Assembly (NCBI RefSeq): GCF_900143095.1
Contig: NZ_FRDA01000006.1
Location: 1-64,000 of the forward strand
DNA: 64,000 nt
Source: Pseudomonas asturiensis
GTDB lineage: Bacteria > Pseudomonadota > Gammaproteobacteria > Pseudomonadales > Pseudomonadaceae
Direction: 5' to 3'
Below are positions 63,146 to 64,000 of this stretch, one piece after another. The notes beneath the pieces were generated by a model, which ran no database searches, was not told the DNA's origin, and was given only the letters and a program-made list of their open reading frames with translations. Position numbers and translations under genes: made by a program. Position 1 is the first letter of the stretch; every line of letters starts with the position of its first letter.

Positions 63146-63155
63146 CAGGTCGTCA

Positions 63156-63178
63156 CAGGAGGGCATTTTGCCCTCCTG
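63156..63178. terminator. Hairpin after ycaC
   Basis: The 10-bp arms CAGGAGGGCA and TGCCCTCCTG close on a TTT loop. The T run is poor, but it lies 10 bp after the ycaC stop and before the convergent HIT gene. Confidence 0.65.
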
Positions 63179-63205
63179 CATGTACCTCTATATCAAGTCC
63201 CACCA

Positions 63206-63640
63206 TCAGTTCAGCATCCCCCTCAACCTGACCACCTCCCGCGCTTGAATCAACCTCTCCTCTGCACTCAATGCCTGCTCGCAATACTCACGACTCAGGA
63301 AAAGTATCACGTCGTTCCCATCCGGCTCTGCGGCATACCCAGGGTGATCCGCAACCTGCGCAAACAATCTCTTGGTGACTGGCGCGATATGGAAATGCAG
63401 ATTGAATCCTGCCGAGAAACCCAGTTTGTAGACGATCACTTTCCAAGGTTCATATCCCCGCATCAGAAGCTGTTCTGTGCTGCGCAAAACACCTCCCAGC
63501 TCGGCCAGCGCTGCCTCGTTCAGGTCGCCCAGATCAGAGGCGGGCGCAACAGACGCAACCATCAGATAGCCGCTGTATCGCGCATCACGCCGATGGCTGA
63601 TACGCCAGTGCGCGGTCTCAAAGATGTCCCACTCGGTCAT
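63206..63640 (-). CDS. HIT-like domain protein
   Basis: 144 residues from the ATG at 63640, which follows GAGGAGGGGC; the frame continues upstream to 63709 but lacks a better start. A histidine-triad-type end is visible in NLHFHIAPV. HRRDARYSGYLMVASVAPASD near the start resembles HIT first strands. Probably a nucleotide-binding or hydrolase protein. It converges on ycaC and is divergent from a VOC gene. Confidence 0.8.
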   Translation of the reverse strand: MTEWDIFETAHWRISHRRDARYSGYLMVASVAPASDLGDLNEAALAELGGVLRSTEQLLMRGYEPWKVIVYKLGFSAGFNLHFHIAPVTKRLFAQVADHPGYAAEPDGNDVILFLSREYCEQALSAEERLIQAREVVRLRGMLN

Positions 63641-63760
63641 ACGCCCCTCCTCTGGCTCTTTATCTGCAAATGACTCAAAACGGAGAATATGACACCGCAC
63701 CTCAGGCATGCGAAATTGCGGGCACTTCGTTATTCATCGCATCAGCAGGAACAGCTCTCA

Positions 63761-64000
63761 ATGGACCTGAAATTCAGCCACATCGACGTCCTCGTCAGCA
63801 ACCTCGAAGAAGCCTGCGCTTATTACGCGCACATCCTGCAAGCCAGAATCTCCAGAACCCTGATCTGGGAACGAGGCGGTCTGCATGTGCGTTATGCCAT
63901 CGCGATGATCGGCACTGAACGCTTCATGCTGGTCCAGCCGCTGGCGGGAAATCTGAAGGCGCTGCTGGATGCATCAGGTGAGGGAATGATTTATCGGCAT
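63761..64000 (+). CDS. VOC family (glyoxalase-like) protein, partial
   Basis: The first 80 codons of a gene that runs off the right edge. The opening KFSHIDVLVSNLEEACAYYA is the vicinal-oxygen-chelate beta-alpha-beta start. AGGA lies upstream of the ATG at 63761. Function cannot be told from the fragment. Confidence 0.8.
   Translation, partial: MDLKFSHIDVLVSNLEEACAYYAHILQARISRTLIWERGGLHVRYAIAMIGTERFMLVQPLAGNLKALLDASGEGMIYRH

Overview
The window is chromosomal DNA of a Pseudomonas of the P. syringae/fluorescens type. Gene order closely follows the P. aeruginosa PA0574-PA0668 neighbourhood (tyrS next to an rrn operon, vfr, trpGDC, trpE-gph-rpe, agt genes, amgK-murU, lptD-surA-pdxA-rsmA-apaGH, prkA-yeaH-spoVR, cca, folB, plsY, tsaD, rpsU, dnaG, rpoD). 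The REP-type palindromes (GGAGCGAGCTTGCTCGC and GGACAAGTCC cores) are those of fluorescent pseudomonads, and estA between trpE and trpG points to the P. syringae group.

Layout. 1-309 holds three tandem strong promoters firing leftwards, almost certainly those of a ribosomal RNA operon just outside the window. 310-11808 is conserved housekeeping: tyrS, an M23 endopeptidase, anmK, erpA, argC, hemJ, a DUF805 protein, an SDR, a HIT protein, coq7, speD, an OsmC protein and vfr. 11819-20610 carries a lipoate-ligase-like gene and tryptophan synthesis split into trpGDC and trpE by the autotransporter esterase estA, followed by gph and rpe. 21018-28356 is an ABC importer with its two-component system, matching agtABCD/agtSR (GABA and 5-aminovalerate uptake). 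28457-39778 contains a DUF3530 hydrolase, a DjlA-like co-chaperone, the wall-recycling pair murU/amgK, and the tightly coupled run lptD-surA-pdxA-rsmA-apaG-apaH-glpE. 40063-44952 is the stress operon prkA-yeaH-spoVR. 45048-54207 is cca, a palindromic repeat array, folK, folB, plsY, tsaD, rpsU, dnaG and rpoD.

The right end is the variable part. Downstream of rpoD lies a c-di-GMP gene at the position of rmcA that has lost its 5' half and keeps only PAS-PAS-PAS-GGDEF-EAL, with a decayed PAS fragment before it. A CAU-anticodon tRNA follows. Its 3' end and terminator recur in degenerate form about 2 kb downstream, bracketing a divergent tautomerase/LysR pair that looks like an old tRNA-borne insertion. 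Then come a DUF3592 protein, a HipB/HipA toxin-antitoxin pair with twin operator-like repeats, a zinc-ribbon protein of unknown function, ycaC, a HIT-like protein and the start of a VOC-family gene.

Three genes of the MurNAc recycling route (anmK, amgK, murU) lie in this one window. I see no CRISPR array, insertion sequence or intact prophage. No single locus stands out as an undescribed multi-gene system. The best leads are the tRNA-bounded insertion, the truncated rmcA-like gene, the gph-tail remnant at the trpE-trpG locus, the structured leader that combines a terminator with the cca ribosome-binding site, and a Thr/Cys-rich small ORF inside the insertion.
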